Source: Bacteroidales bacterium (GTDB lineage Bacteria > Bacteroidota > Bacteroidia > Bacteroidales > UBA932). From it: a stretch of DNA of 12,689 nucleotides. Below the pieces are notes generated by a model. That model saw only the letters and a list, made by a program, of their open reading frames with translations. It ran no database searches and was not told the origin of the DNA. Shown here piece after piece: positions 1 to 6,772 of the stretch (the stretch's first letter is position 1; each line of letters starts with the position of its first letter). The translations under genes and the position numbers were made by a program. The stretch covers positions 1 to 12,689 of the forward strand of contig JAFROA010000353.1 in assembly GCA_017429885.1 (NCBI GenBank), given 5' to 3'.

Positions 1-677
1 GTTTGTTTGTACACGGTGGCGTTCAGAGAGTCCGAATAGTTCTTGACAGTTTTGTCGAAAACGATTCTGCCGATATTAAGAGAATTGTCATGGACGGCAT
101 CCACCGCCCTGAGGTACTTCATCCCCTTGACGTTGGGGACGTAGGTCATATTGTCTGAAGGATTCAAACCGACCTGCAGGTCTATCTCGGATCCGGACTC
201 GATTTGCACCCCTGGCCTGATCTCCCTGTTGTGGTAGATTTGACGTAGGACATTATTAGTGGCTATGTCATTGACATAGATGAGTTTCCCAAGAGCGAGG
301 CCGCGTGAGTTGAGTTCGGCTTTGGCCTGCCTCATGGAGTAGCCGACAAGGTTAGGCATACCGACTTTTTTCGCGTGTTTCGCATTGATGGTGAGCATTA
401 CCCTGCGGCCTTTCTTCACATGGGTACCGGCTTTGGGATTCTGGCTGTAAACGGCACCTTTCTCCATCCTGCGGACAAAGATTGAGTCGATAACCTCGGT
501 TCTCAAATTGTTCTTGGACGCTACCCTGTGGGCCTCCTCGACACTCATGCTGGTGAGATCCGGAACCTCTATCGTCTGGCCGTGGTGAGTCACCACTTTA
601 AGCACTATCTGAGCGCCGATTACCAGCACGATGAAGAACACCGTTGCCTTTATAAGGTTTTTGACTATCCAGTTCAT
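1..677 (-). CDS. PASTA domain membrane protein, 3' end outside window
   Basis: I translated this frame by hand; it runs off the left edge without a stop, leaving 225 residues visible. Residues 1-8 are short and basic, residues 9-29 form one hydrophobic segment (TVFFIVLVIGAQIVL), and the rest should lie outside the inner membrane. Three PASTA repeats follow at about 33-98, 103-170 and 177 onward, each opening with a V/MPxL or VPNV motif (EVPDL, GMPNLVG, YVPNVKG) followed by a short helix and two strands. PASTA modules are known from penicillin-binding proteins and Ser/Thr kinases, where they can bind peptidoglycan fragments. No kinase or transpeptidase domain precedes them here, as in the stand-alone PASTA proteins of Bacteroidetes. 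The ATG is 2 bases after the der stop, so it is the last visible gene of the engB-prs-der operon. A peptidoglycan-related role is inference. Confidence 0.85.
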   Translation of the reverse strand, partial: MNWIVKNLIKATVFFIVLVIGAQIVLKVVTHHGQTIEVPDLTSMSVEEAHRVASKNNLRTEVIDSIFVRRMEKGAVYSQNPKAGTHVKKGRRVMLTINAKHAKKVGMPNLVGYSMRQAKAELNSRGLALGKLIYVNDIATNNVLRQIYHNREIRPGVQIESGSEIDLQVGLNPSDNMTYVPNVKGMKYLRAVDAVHDNSLNIGRIVFDKTVKNYSDSLNATVYKQ

Positions 678-679
678 CT

Positions 680-1987
680 CTATTTGGCTCTAATGAATAT
701 GGTCACGGGGCAACCCAGGAGGTCAAAATGATCCCTCAGTTTGTTCTCCAGGAATCTCTTGTAAGGTGCCTTCACATACTGAGGCAGATTGCAGAAGAAC
801 GCGAATGCCGGGAATCGTGTGGGCAACTGCGTGACATACTTGATTTTCACATATTTCCCCTTCCATGCGGGAGGAGGATAGTTCTCGATCTCAGGCATCA
901 TTGCCTCGTTGAGCCTCGCCGTGGGGATTCTGCGGGAGTAATTCTCGTAGACATGCGCGGCGGCATCGAGAACGTCCATTATCCTTTGCTTATTGATGAC
1001 CGAGGTGAATATTATCGGCAGGTCATCAAATGGGGCGAGGCGAGCGCGCAGGGCCCTGTCATAGTCCCTCATCGTGTTGCTGTCCTTAGTGACGGTGTCC
1101 CATTTGTTCACGACCAGCACACAACCTTTACGGTTGCGGATAATGAGGTTGAATATACTCATGTCCTGGGCCTCGAGCCCTGCGTTGGCATCTATCATAA
1201 GGATGCAGACATCGGCCCGCTCAATCGAGCGGATCGCCCTCATGACGGAGTAGAACTCGAGATCCTCGTTGACCTTCGTCTTCTTTCTCATACCGGCCGT
1301 GTCCACAAGGATGAATTCGTGTCCGAACTTGTTGTAATGGCTTGAGATGGAGTCCCTGGTGGTCCCGGCGACAGGTGTGACTATATTCCTTTCCTCTCCG
1401 AGCAAGGCGTTCGTGAGCGAGGATTTGCCGACGTTCGGTTTTCCGACTATGGCGATATGTGGAAGATCGGGGAAATCATCCTCGGCAGAGGTGTCTTCAG
1501 GCAGTACACGCATTATCTCATCCAAAAGATCCCCGGTTCCGCTGCCGTTCGCGGCGGATATGCCCCAAATCTCGCCGAGTCCCAGCCTGTAGAATTGGTA
1601 GGTGTCATACACCTTGGCGACATCATCTACTTTATTGACGCAAAGCACCACGGGTTTCCCGCTTTTGCGGAGCAAGTCAGCGATTTGGGAGTCATAATCC
1701 GTTATCCCGTTCGAGGCTTCCACCATGAAGAGAATCACGTCAGCTTCCTCGATCGCTATCACAACCTGTTTGCGGATGGCCTCCTCGAACACGTCGTCCG
1801 AATTGCTGGTCCACCCTCCGGTGTCAACCACGGAGAATTCCTTTCCGTTCCACTCGCATTTGCCGTAGTGACGGTCCCTTGTCACACCGGCGGTCTCATC
1901 AACTATCGCCTGGCGTGTTCCCACGAGGCGGTTGAACAGGGTTGATTTGCCGACATTCGGCCGTCCCACTATCGCTACCAAGCTCAT
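680..1987 (-). CDS. der: GTPase Der (EngA), ribosome assembly
   Basis: Der is an essential tandem GTPase that binds the 50S subunit and helps its late assembly. All expected parts are visible in 435 residues, a normal length. The first G domain has the P-loop GRPNVGKS at 8-15, DTGG at 55-58 and NKVD at 118-121. The second has GKPNVGKS at 182-189, DTAG at 229-232 and NKWD at 294-297. A C-terminal KH-like domain (about 350-435) ends in a basic tail, with the phrase [18 protein letters not shown] typical of Bacteroidetes orthologues. The ATG is 5 bases after the stop of the small Cys-rich gene and the stop is 2 bases before the PASTA gene, so it is clearly inside an operon. It shares that operon with EngB, a second ribosome-assembly GTPase at its 5' end. 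Identification is secure from the duplicated G domains. Confidence 0.98.
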   Translation of the reverse strand: MSLVAIVGRPNVGKSTLFNRLVGTRQAIVDETAGVTRDRHYGKCEWNGKEFSVVDTGGWTSNSDDVFEEAIRKQVVIAIEEADVILFMVEASNGITDYDSQIADLLRKSGKPVVLCVNKVDDVAKVYDTYQFYRLGLGEIWGISAANGSGTGDLLDEIMRVLPEDTSAEDDFPDLPHIAIVGKPNVGKSSLTNALLGEERNIVTPVAGTTRDSISSHYNKFGHEFILVDTAGMRKKTKVNEDLEFYSVMRAIRSIERADVCILMIDANAGLEAQDMSIFNLIIRNRKGCVLVVNKWDTVTKDSNTMRDYDRALRARLAPFDDLPIIFTSVINKQRIMDVLDAAAHVYENYSRRIPTARLNEAMMPEIENYPPPAWKGKYVKIKYVTQLPTRFPAFAFFCNLPQYVKAPYKRFLENKLRDHFDLLGCPVTIFIRAK

Positions 1988-1992
1988 AATGT

Positions 1993-2217
1993 TCAGTTTT
2001 TGTAAAATCCGCAGCCTTCACAGGCTTCAGTCCGGACGCCGGTACAGGACCTTCGTAATTCCTTCTCCTGCTCATGCATACACTTGATGCCAAGCTTGCG
2101 CATGTTCTCATTCTTGCTGACCTCAGTCTCGGGGAATCGTCCTTTAACGATAATCCCGACGCACATCAAGGCGATGGCGATGGCGAGAATGAGTATGGCG
2201 GCGAGAAGGGTGCGCAT
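1993..2217 (-). CDS. Small Cys-rich single-pass membrane protein (unknown function)
   Basis: This encodes a 74-residue protein of unknown function. Residues 3-24 form one strongly hydrophobic segment ([20 protein letters not shown]), which could be a membrane anchor or an uncleaved signal. A short hydrophilic tail follows with the phrase RFPETEV, then MRKLGIKC, then a cluster of cysteines. The cysteines are C19 in the membrane segment and C46, C58, C66 and C69 in the tail, the last two as CEGCGFY. Four tail cysteines could bind zinc or a cluster, or form disulfides if the tail is outside; none of this is shown. The gene fits tightly between prs (2 bases) and der (5 bases) in the same direction, which supports it being real. 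From memory, short membrane proteins with a similar FPxTxV and GIxC core are common in Bacteroidetes and are usually annotated as hypothetical. Confidence 0.8.
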   Translation of the reverse strand: MRTLLAAILILAIAIALMCVGIIVKGRFPETEVSKNENMRKLGIKCMHEQEKELRRSCTGVRTEACEGCGFYKN

Positions 2218-2219
2218 TA

Positions 2220-3191
2220 TCAGAAGATGAATTCGGTGCTGATCGGCTCGTAATTGTACACTTTATGGATGATCGAGGCGAAAGTCGAGGTCATCGAGAC
2301 CACCTTGATCTTTGATTTATCAGCGTCGCCCCTGAGAGGAATCGTGTCAGTGACATATACTTCCTTGAGGGATGAAGCGTTGATCCTGTCGTAAGCGGGG
2401 CCTGATAAGACGGGGTGAGTGGCGCAGGCGCGCACGCTGGCCGCTCCTTTCTCCATCAAGAGGTCTGCCGCCTTGGTGAGAGTGCCGGCAGTGTCAATCA
2501 TGTCATCCACGATGACGATATTTTTCCCCTCAACCTCACCGATAGCTGTCATGGATCCCACGACATTCGCTCTCTCACGTGTCTTGTGACAGATGATGAC
2601 AGGGCATGCGAGTTCCTTCGCATAGGCGTTTGCTCTTTTCGCACCACCCATGTCAGGGGCGGCGATGGCCAGATTCTCTATGTTGAGCGATTTCAGGTAG
2701 GGGATGAATACCTTGCTGGCATAAATATGATCCACAGGGATGTCGAAGAATCCTTGGATCTGGTCGGCATGGAGGTCACAAGTCATTATCCTGTCCACTC
2801 CGGCCGCTGTTAACAGATTCGCGACGAGCTTGGCTCCAATGGAGACTCTGGGCTTGTCCTTGCGATCCTGGCGGGCCCATCCGAAATATGGCATGACGGC
2901 TATCACTTTGTCGGCGGAGGCTCGCTTAGCCGCATCGATAGTCAGAAGGAGTTCCATGAGGTTGTCTGTGGGAGGGAATGTGGACTGGACCACAAACACG
3001 GTCGCACCCCTGACACTGTCGGTGAAAGAAGGCACAAACTCGCCGTCGCTGAAATGAGTCACCTCGGAGTCTCCCAGGTGGTATTTATCACCGTAGCGTT
3101 CCCCGATTTTGTTCAAGCTTTCGACAACCTTGCATGCGAAGTCCCTGGAGGCCTTGCATGCGAATAATTCCATTCTGTGTTCGATGTACAT
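2220..3191 (-). CDS. prs: Ribose-phosphate pyrophosphokinase (PRPP synthase)
   Basis: Prs transfers pyrophosphate from ATP to ribose 5-phosphate, giving PRPP for purines, pyrimidines, histidine, tryptophan and NAD. The 323-residue protein carries the class I landmarks: FSDGE at 47-51, the catalytic flexible loop FGWARQDRKDKPR at 103-115, TCDLHADQIQGFFD at 137-150 with the conserved His141, and the PRPP-binding loop VIVDDMIDTAGTL at 226-238. The phrase PVDHIYASKVFIPYL resembles Bacteroidetes and flavobacterial enzymes. The start is uncertain: an ATG at 3191 lies 11 bases after the engB stop, while an in-frame ATG at 3173 (residue 7) would begin closer to the usual conserved N-terminus. Neither has a Shine-Dalgarno sequence. 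The stop is 2 bases before the next gene. PncB in this window consumes its product, though it lies in a different transcription unit. Confidence 0.97.
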   Translation of the reverse strand: MYIEHRMELFACKASRDFACKVVESLNKIGERYGDKYHLGDSEVTHFSDGEFVPSFTDSVRGATVFVVQSTFPPTDNLMELLLTIDAAKRASADKVIAVMPYFGWARQDRKDKPRVSIGAKLVANLLTAAGVDRIMTCDLHADQIQGFFDIPVDHIYASKVFIPYLKSLNIENLAIAAPDMGGAKRANAYAKELACPVIICHKTRERANVVGSMTAIGEVEGKNIVIVDDMIDTAGTLTKAADLLMEKGAASVRACATHPVLSGPAYDRINASSLKEVYVTDTIPLRGDADKSKIKVVSMTSTFASIIHKVYNYEPISTEFIF

Positions 3192-3202
3192 GGTTAGATC
3201 GA

Positions 3203-3790
3203 TTATATATATTGTCCGATATATTCAAGTATCTCCTCTTTGCCGGCTCCGGTCTCGGAACTTGAGACGAACATTGGAGGCAATTCCTCCCATTGCTCGG
3301 AGAGAATGGCTTTATCTTTCTCTATCTGCGCTTTCAAGGCATTGGGCCCGAGTTTGTCTCCTTTGGTGAATATGATGGCGAACGGGATGCCGTTCTCACC
3401 AAGGCCGGATATGAACTCGAGGTCTATTTTCTGGATGTCGTGGCGGGAGTCCACGAGCACGAACAGGAGGACCATCTCGTCTGAATTCTGGATGTAATCG
3501 TTGATCATCATCCTTAATTGCTCACGTTCTTTTTTCGAGATCTTGGCGAATCCATAACCCGGGAGATCGACCAGATACCAGCTGTCATTGATGATGAAAT
3601 GGTTGATCAGTTTGGTCTTGCCTGGGGTGGAGGATGTCTTCGCGAGCTTGCTGTTGCCGCAAAGCATGTTGATCAAGGATGACTTGCCGACGTTGGAGCG
3701 TCCGATGAATGCGAATTCGGGCAGCTTGCGGCTTGGCTTTAAAGCTGCCCTCACGCTGCTGCCGGCGAATTTTGCCTCGGTGATCCTCAT
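3203..3790 (-). CDS. engB: Ribosome biogenesis GTPase EngB (YsxC/YihA)
   Basis: EngB is a small circularly conserved GTPase needed for late 50S assembly and for cell division in many bacteria. The 195-residue protein has the P-loop GRSNVGKS at 30-37, the STPGKT switch I segment at 54-59, DLPGYG at 75-80 and the G4 box TKGD at 142-145. Most homologues that I recall read TKAD; the third position of this box is variable, so function should be unaffected. The ATG at 3790 gives the usual N-terminus before LPEFAFIG. It is the first gene of the operon leading to prs, the small membrane protein, der and the PASTA gene. A perfect -7 box ends 4 bases upstream of this ATG, so its mRNA may have no leader. 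It is divergent from xseA. Confidence 0.97.
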   Translation of the reverse strand: MRITEAKFAGSSVRAALKPSRKLPEFAFIGRSNVGKSSLINMLCGNSKLAKTSSTPGKTKLINHFIINDSWYLVDLPGYGFAKISKKEREQLRMMINDYIQNSDEMVLLFVLVDSRHDIQKIDLEFISGLGENGIPFAIIFTKGDKLGPNALKAQIEKDKAILSEQWEELPPMFVSSSETGAGKEEILEYIGQYI

Positions 3791-3794
3791 AGTG

Positions 3795-3802
3795 CAAAGA
3801 TA
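3795..3802 (-). promoter_or_regulatory. Predicted -7 promoter box of the engB operon
   Basis: Read on the minus strand this is TATCTTTG, a perfect match to the Bacteroidota sigma-ABfr -7 consensus TAnnTTTG. It ends 4 bases before the engB ATG at 3790. With the usual geometry, transcription would start at or within a base or two of the A of the ATG, which predicts a leaderless mRNA. I see no good TTTG -33 element upstream. The start site itself is inferred. Confidence 0.7.
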
Positions 3803-3814
3803 GTGGATTTTTGT

Positions 3815-3822
3815 TAATTTTG
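3815..3822 (+). promoter_or_regulatory. Predicted -7 promoter box of the xseA operon
   Basis: The plus-strand sequence TAATTTTG matches the Bacteroidota consensus TAnnTTTG exactly. It lies 26 bases before the xseA ATG at 3849, which gives a predicted leader of roughly 20 bases. No clear TTTG is seen at the -33 position, which would fall at about 3790, on the engB start codon. Only 12 bases separate this box from the opposing engB box, so two polymerases could hardly bind at the same time. Confidence 0.6.
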
Positions 3823-3848
3823 TAAGACACTTACCATAGAGTTTGACA

Positions 3849-5030
3849 ATGGATTCGGAATACTTGGAGTTAGTGGAGTTGACCGCCCTTCTGAAGGACG
3901 AGATAGAGTCTGTATTCCCGGGGCTCGTGTGGGTTAAGGCTGAGATTTCAGAGCTGAACCTGAAAAGGAACGGGCATTGTTATCTCGAGCTCTCCCAAAG
4001 TGAGGGAGGAGTGGTTGTGGCCAAGGTCCGGGCTACTATTTGGGCGTCAAGATGGAACTATATAGACCAGTATTTCAAGAGTGTCACAGGCTCGTCGCTG
4101 GGCGTCGGTATGGAAGTCCTCCTGAGCGCCCAGGTCAATTTCCATCCTGTCTACGGTTTGTCTTTGAATGTGGAGGATGTTGATCCGGATTTCACCCTCG
4201 GGGCTAATGAGAGACAGAAGCGATTGACTATCGAGCGTTTGACCAAAGAGGGGCTGATGGATCTTCAGCGTGAGCTCTCGCTTCCGGACCTGCCGTATTT
4301 CCTCGCCGTTGTCTCAGCGCCAGGCGCCGCTGGCTTGAGGGACTTTGAGAGACATCTTCTTGAGAATGAATATGGGTTCGTGTTCAAAGTGGATTTGTAT
4401 GAGGCGTTGATGCAGGGAGAACAGGCCGCTGACTCGATGATCATGGCTCTGGAGGAGATACAATCATCCTCTAAAGTGTACGATGCTGTCCTGATTATGC
4501 GTGGAGGCGGATCAGAACTCGATCTGGCATGTTTTGATGATTATGACTTGGCAGCCGCTATCGCCAGGTGTCCATATCCGGTTTTCACAGCCATAGGGCA
4601 TGATAAGGATTATCATGTAGCCGACATGGTCGCTAACACCTTCGTGAAGACGCCGACAGCTCTGGCGGATCTGTTCCTGGATTGCTTTATCGCTGAGGAT
4701 CAGAGGATTTCCTCGCTTGAGACAAGGCTAAGGTTAGCTTTCTCAAGCCGTTTTTCCACCTTGTTATCAAGGCTTGACCTGTTGGGGAAGAATGTTTATC
4801 ATGCCGCGGCCAAGCGACTGTCTGATGCGAGCCACATTCTTGATCTGCTTGAGGCGAAGGTGGCCGCGGGCGACCCCCGCTCTATACTCGCTAAAGGCTA
4901 CACCCTCGCCCTTGATGGGCGTGGCGTAAGACTGTCCTCGGCCTCTGGTGTCAACCCGGGTGACGATTTCCAGGTGATGTTTTCCGACGGCACCGTCAAA
5001 GGTGCTGTAACCAAGGTTTTGAAAAATTAG
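3849..5030 (+). CDS. xseA: Exodeoxyribonuclease VII large subunit
   Basis: XseA is the catalytic subunit of exonuclease VII, which degrades single-stranded DNA from both ends in repair. From the ATG at 3849 it has 393 residues. The N-terminal OB-fold (about 5-113) contains WVKAEISELNLKRNGHCYLE, and the catalytic domain (about 130-275) contains RGGGS at 218-222, IGHDKD at 249-254 and TPTALAD at 268-274. A helical region follows, then the closing motif DPRSILAKGYTLA at 342-354. It is about 60 residues shorter than the E. coli enzyme, apparently in the helical arm that binds XseB. An in-frame TTG at 3843 would add two residues, but the ATG is preferred. It is the first gene of a unit with xseB 8 bases downstream and the Msr fusion next. 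Confidence 0.96.
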   Translation: MDSEYLELVELTALLKDEIESVFPGLVWVKAEISELNLKRNGHCYLELSQSEGGVVVAKVRATIWASRWNYIDQYFKSVTGSSLGVGMEVLLSAQVNFHPVYGLSLNVEDVDPDFTLGANERQKRLTIERLTKEGLMDLQRELSLPDLPYFLAVVSAPGAAGLRDFERHLLENEYGFVFKVDLYEALMQGEQAADSMIMALEEIQSSSKVYDAVLIMRGGGSELDLACFDDYDLAAAIARCPYPVFTAIGHDKDYHVADMVANTFVKTPTALADLFLDCFIAEDQRISSLETRLRLAFSSRFSTLLSRLDLLGKNVYHAAAKRLSDASHILDLLEAKVAAGDPRSILAKGYTLALDGRGVRLSSASGVNPGDDFQVMFSDGTVKGAVTKVLKN

Positions 5031-5038
5031 AATTCAAT

Positions 5039-5227
5039 ATGAAAGAAGAACAATTCGATTATTCCAAGGCGATGGCTGAGTTGGAGGGAATTGCCGCCAA
5101 GATTGAGGATCCCAAGACCAGTCTCGATGAGATCGGGGGGCTCGTCACCCGGTCGAAAGAGCTCATAGATCAATGCAGGAATTACTTGCGCTCAGTCCGT
5201 GAATCCATAGAAGAAGAGGAGGGTTGA
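5039..5227 (+). CDS. xseB: Exodeoxyribonuclease VII small subunit
   Basis: This 62-residue acidic helical protein matches the XseB pattern: FDYSKAMAELEGIAAKIE at 6-23, then a loop with SLDEI, and a second helix with SKELIDQCRNYL at 39-50. XseB subunits wrap the helical arm of XseA and are needed for stability and activity of exonuclease VII. The ATG follows the xseA stop by 8 bases, the usual arrangement. The C-terminal Glu-rich codons also create the AGGAGGG sequence that lies just ahead of the next gene. The length is slightly below the E. coli protein (about 80) but normal for Bacteroidetes. Confidence 0.93.
   Translation: MKEEQFDYSKAMAELEGIAAKIEDPKTSLDEIGGLVTRSKELIDQCRNYLRSVRESIEEEEG
5217..5223 (+). 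promoter_or_regulatory. Strong Shine-Dalgarno sequence before the Msr fusion
   Basis: AGGAGGG lies 6 bases before the ATG at 5230. It is the only strong Shine-Dalgarno match I see ahead of a gene here. It supports the ATG at 5230 over the in-frame TTG at 5224. Because it lies inside the Glu-Glu-Gly codons at the end of xseB it may be partly a coding coincidence, and Bacteroidetes ribosomes often make little use of such sites. Confidence 0.6.
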
Positions 5228-5229
5228 AA

Positions 5230-6144
5230 ATGAAAGAGATATATCTCGCTGGTGGCTGTTTCTGGGGCGCTGAGCATTATTTCAGGAATATAGAAGGAGT
5301 GGTCGACACGGAGGTCGGATTCGCGAACGGTGACACTCCGGCACCGACCTATGATCAAGTTTATACCGACACTACCGGCTATGCGGAGACAGTCAGGGTC
5401 ATATATAATCCTGATGGGCTGCCTTTGGACGAGTTGCTTCGGGCTTTCTTCTGCGCTATAGATCCCTTGAGTCTTAACAAGCAAGGTGAAGACGAGGGAA
5501 CTCGTTACAGGACAGGAATTTACTATACGGATTCTGCGGATCTTCCCATTGCCAAGAAGGTTTTTGAGGAGATTCAGGCCGAGTATTCAAGCCCTCTTGC
5601 AGTTGAACTTCTTCCCTTGAAGAACTTTTTCGTGGCGGAAGGCAGGCATCAGGACTACCTGGTCAAGAATCCTGACGGGTATTGTCATCTGCCTATCAAG
5701 ATTTTCCGCTATCCGAGGCTGGTCAGCGATCTTCGGCACTTGTTGGGTGACGAGCCGGATCTTGTGGCCAGGCTATCCAACGCCGCCGCTCTGATCAAGG
5801 AGAAGATGGGATTCTTCTGGGCTGGTTTTTATCTGGTTGGTCCTTCGGATAACGGGAAGGAACTTATATTGGGTCCTTTCCAAGGCTCTGTGGCTTGTAT
5901 GAGAATAGGTTACGGCAGAGGTGTGTGCGGCACTGCCTGGAAAGAGGCTCGCACAGTGGTAGTCCCTGATGTTGAGGAGTTTCCAGGCCATATCGCCTGT
6001 TCTTCCCTTTCCAGATCGGAGATAGTTGTCCCGATTGAAAGGGGAGGGGAGGTTACCGGAGTCCTCGACATAGACAGCGCTGAACTGTCCACTTTCGATC
6101 ACATCGACGCCTTCTGGCTTGAGCGTTTGGTGAGAATACTCTAG
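5230..6144 (+). CDS. msrA: Fused peptide-methionine (S)-S-oxide reductase / free-methionine (R)-S-oxide reductase
   Basis: One uninterrupted frame of 304 residues encodes two methionine-sulfoxide repair enzymes. Residues 1-162 are MsrA: GGCFWG with catalytic Cys10, Glu15, the GTRYRTGIYY segment with Tyr93, and a C-terminal Cys152 suited to be the resolving thiol. Residues 163-304 are a GAF-fold free-methionine-(R)-sulfoxide reductase (fRMsr, MsrC/YebR type). Its three cysteines C223, C233 and C257 have the same spacing as C84, C94 and C118 of characterised fRMsr, and E264 and D282 match the spacing of E125 and D143 (numbers from memory). The usual Asp after HIAC is Ser here. MsrA acts on the S form and fRMsr on free R-form methionine sulfoxide, so the two activities complement each other. 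The ATG is 2 bases after the xseB stop. The gene's stop interlocks with the stop of the opposing methyltransferase. Confidence 0.93.
   Translation: MKEIYLAGGCFWGAEHYFRNIEGVVDTEVGFANGDTPAPTYDQVYTDTTGYAETVRVIYNPDGLPLDELLRAFFCAIDPLSLNKQGEDEGTRYRTGIYYTDSADLPIAKKVFEEIQAEYSSPLAVELLPLKNFFVAEGRHQDYLVKNPDGYCHLPIKIFRYPRLVSDLRHLLGDEPDLVARLSNAAALIKEKMGFFWAGFYLVGPSDNGKELILGPFQGSVACMRIGYGRGVCGTAWKEARTVVVPDVEEFPGHIACSSLSRSEIVVPIERGGEVTGVLDIDSAELSTFDHIDAFWLERLVRIL
6141..6144. other. Interlocked convergent stop codons (CTAG)
   Basis: The palindrome CTAG supplies TAG for the plus-strand Msr fusion (6142-6144) and TAG for the minus-strand methyltransferase (6143-6141). There is no intergenic DNA and no convincing hairpin or T-run for termination at this junction. 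Confidence 0.95.
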
Positions 6145-6770
6145 ATCTTTCTCGCGACGCAGTGCATTTTATGGAATGCCCTTTCCTCGAGTTTCTCGAC
6201 AGATAAGCCCGCTTTCAGACAGAATCTCCTGACCTGGTTGAGTGAATAGAATCGGACATCCCCGTATTTATGTCTCAATCGATTGCGGATAATCTTAAAC
6301 CGGTTGCAATATAGCAGGAACCACCAGGAGCCTGTTTTGTCCCTGATTATCAGCCTTCCTCCAGGGCGCAGCACCCGGGAGACACTCTTGAAGAAGTCCA
6401 TTGGGGAAGGGTAATGGTGGAAACTGTGAGAACATATGACAACATCGAAACTCTCGTCCTTAAATGGCAGGTTTTCACAATCCCCAACAATGAACTCGGC
6501 AGAGTCCGGAGATTGGGATTTGGCCACCTCGATCATTTTTGGAGTGATGTCTATCCCCGTGAAGCGTTTTCCAGGAAAATGTCCCGCCAATAGTCTCAAG
6601 AGCGATCCTGTCCCGCAACCGCAGTCCAAAACATCCTCAAACGGCTCAACCTCTAGTTCGGCGACAATGTCCGGGTGGTCCATCGACGCCATTTTATGGT
6701 AGCTGTCGTAATTCTCGGCTTCGGCGGTGAACTGGTCCACCGTGAATTCCTTCAGTTTCCTACCCCTCAT
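6141..6770 (-). CDS. Class I SAM-dependent methyltransferase, UbiE-like fold, substrate unknown
   Basis: From the ATG at 6770 the protein has 209 residues with a standard class I SAM-binding fold. Motif I is VLDCGCGTGSLL at 47-58, the ribose-binding acidic residue is D75 in TGIDITP, motif II is GDCENLPF at 96-103, and SFDVVICSHSFHHY (107-120) and LRPGGRL (134-140) complete the Methyltransf_11 pattern. The C-terminal part has an aromatic and basic stretch (WWFLLYCNRFKIIRNRLR) and does not identify a substrate. The frame stays open upstream to 7007, but that part overlaps pncB and looks like noise. The ATG at 6770 lies 2 bases after the pncB stop, which fits an operon. No transmembrane segment is clear. 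A quinone, small molecule or tRNA substrate are all possible; the link to nicotinate metabolism is positional only. Confidence 0.9.
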   Translation of the reverse strand: MRGRKLKEFTVDQFTAEAENYDSYHKMASMDHPDIVAELEVEPFEDVLDCGCGTGSLLRLLAGHFPGKRFTGIDITPKMIEVAKSQSPDSAEFIVGDCENLPFKDESFDVVICSHSFHHYPSPMDFFKSVSRVLRPGGRLIIRDKTGSWWFLLYCNRFKIIRNRLRHKYGDVRFYSLNQVRRFCLKAGLSVEKLEERAFHKMHCVARKI

Positions 6771-6772
6771 TC

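Noticed and set aside
728-1345. 205-codon open frame on the plus strand opposite der
   Set aside because: It lies wholly inside der on the other strand, and its translation has no recognisable domain. Der is unambiguous, so this is a shadow frame.
2160-2215. Short GGCGAT/GGCGA repeats as a tandem repeat element
   Set aside because: They encode alternating Ile/Ala/Leu of the membrane segment of the small protein and are explained by codon use.
3345-3365. TKGD instead of TKAD in the G4 box of EngB as a functional defect
   Set aside because: The third position of the N/TKxD box is variable and the specificity residues are kept, so the GTPase should work normally.
6132-6153. GAGAA...TTCTC inverted repeat at the convergent stops as a terminator
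   Set aside because: The stem is only 5 weak base pairs with a 12-base loop and no T-run, so it is not a credible terminator.
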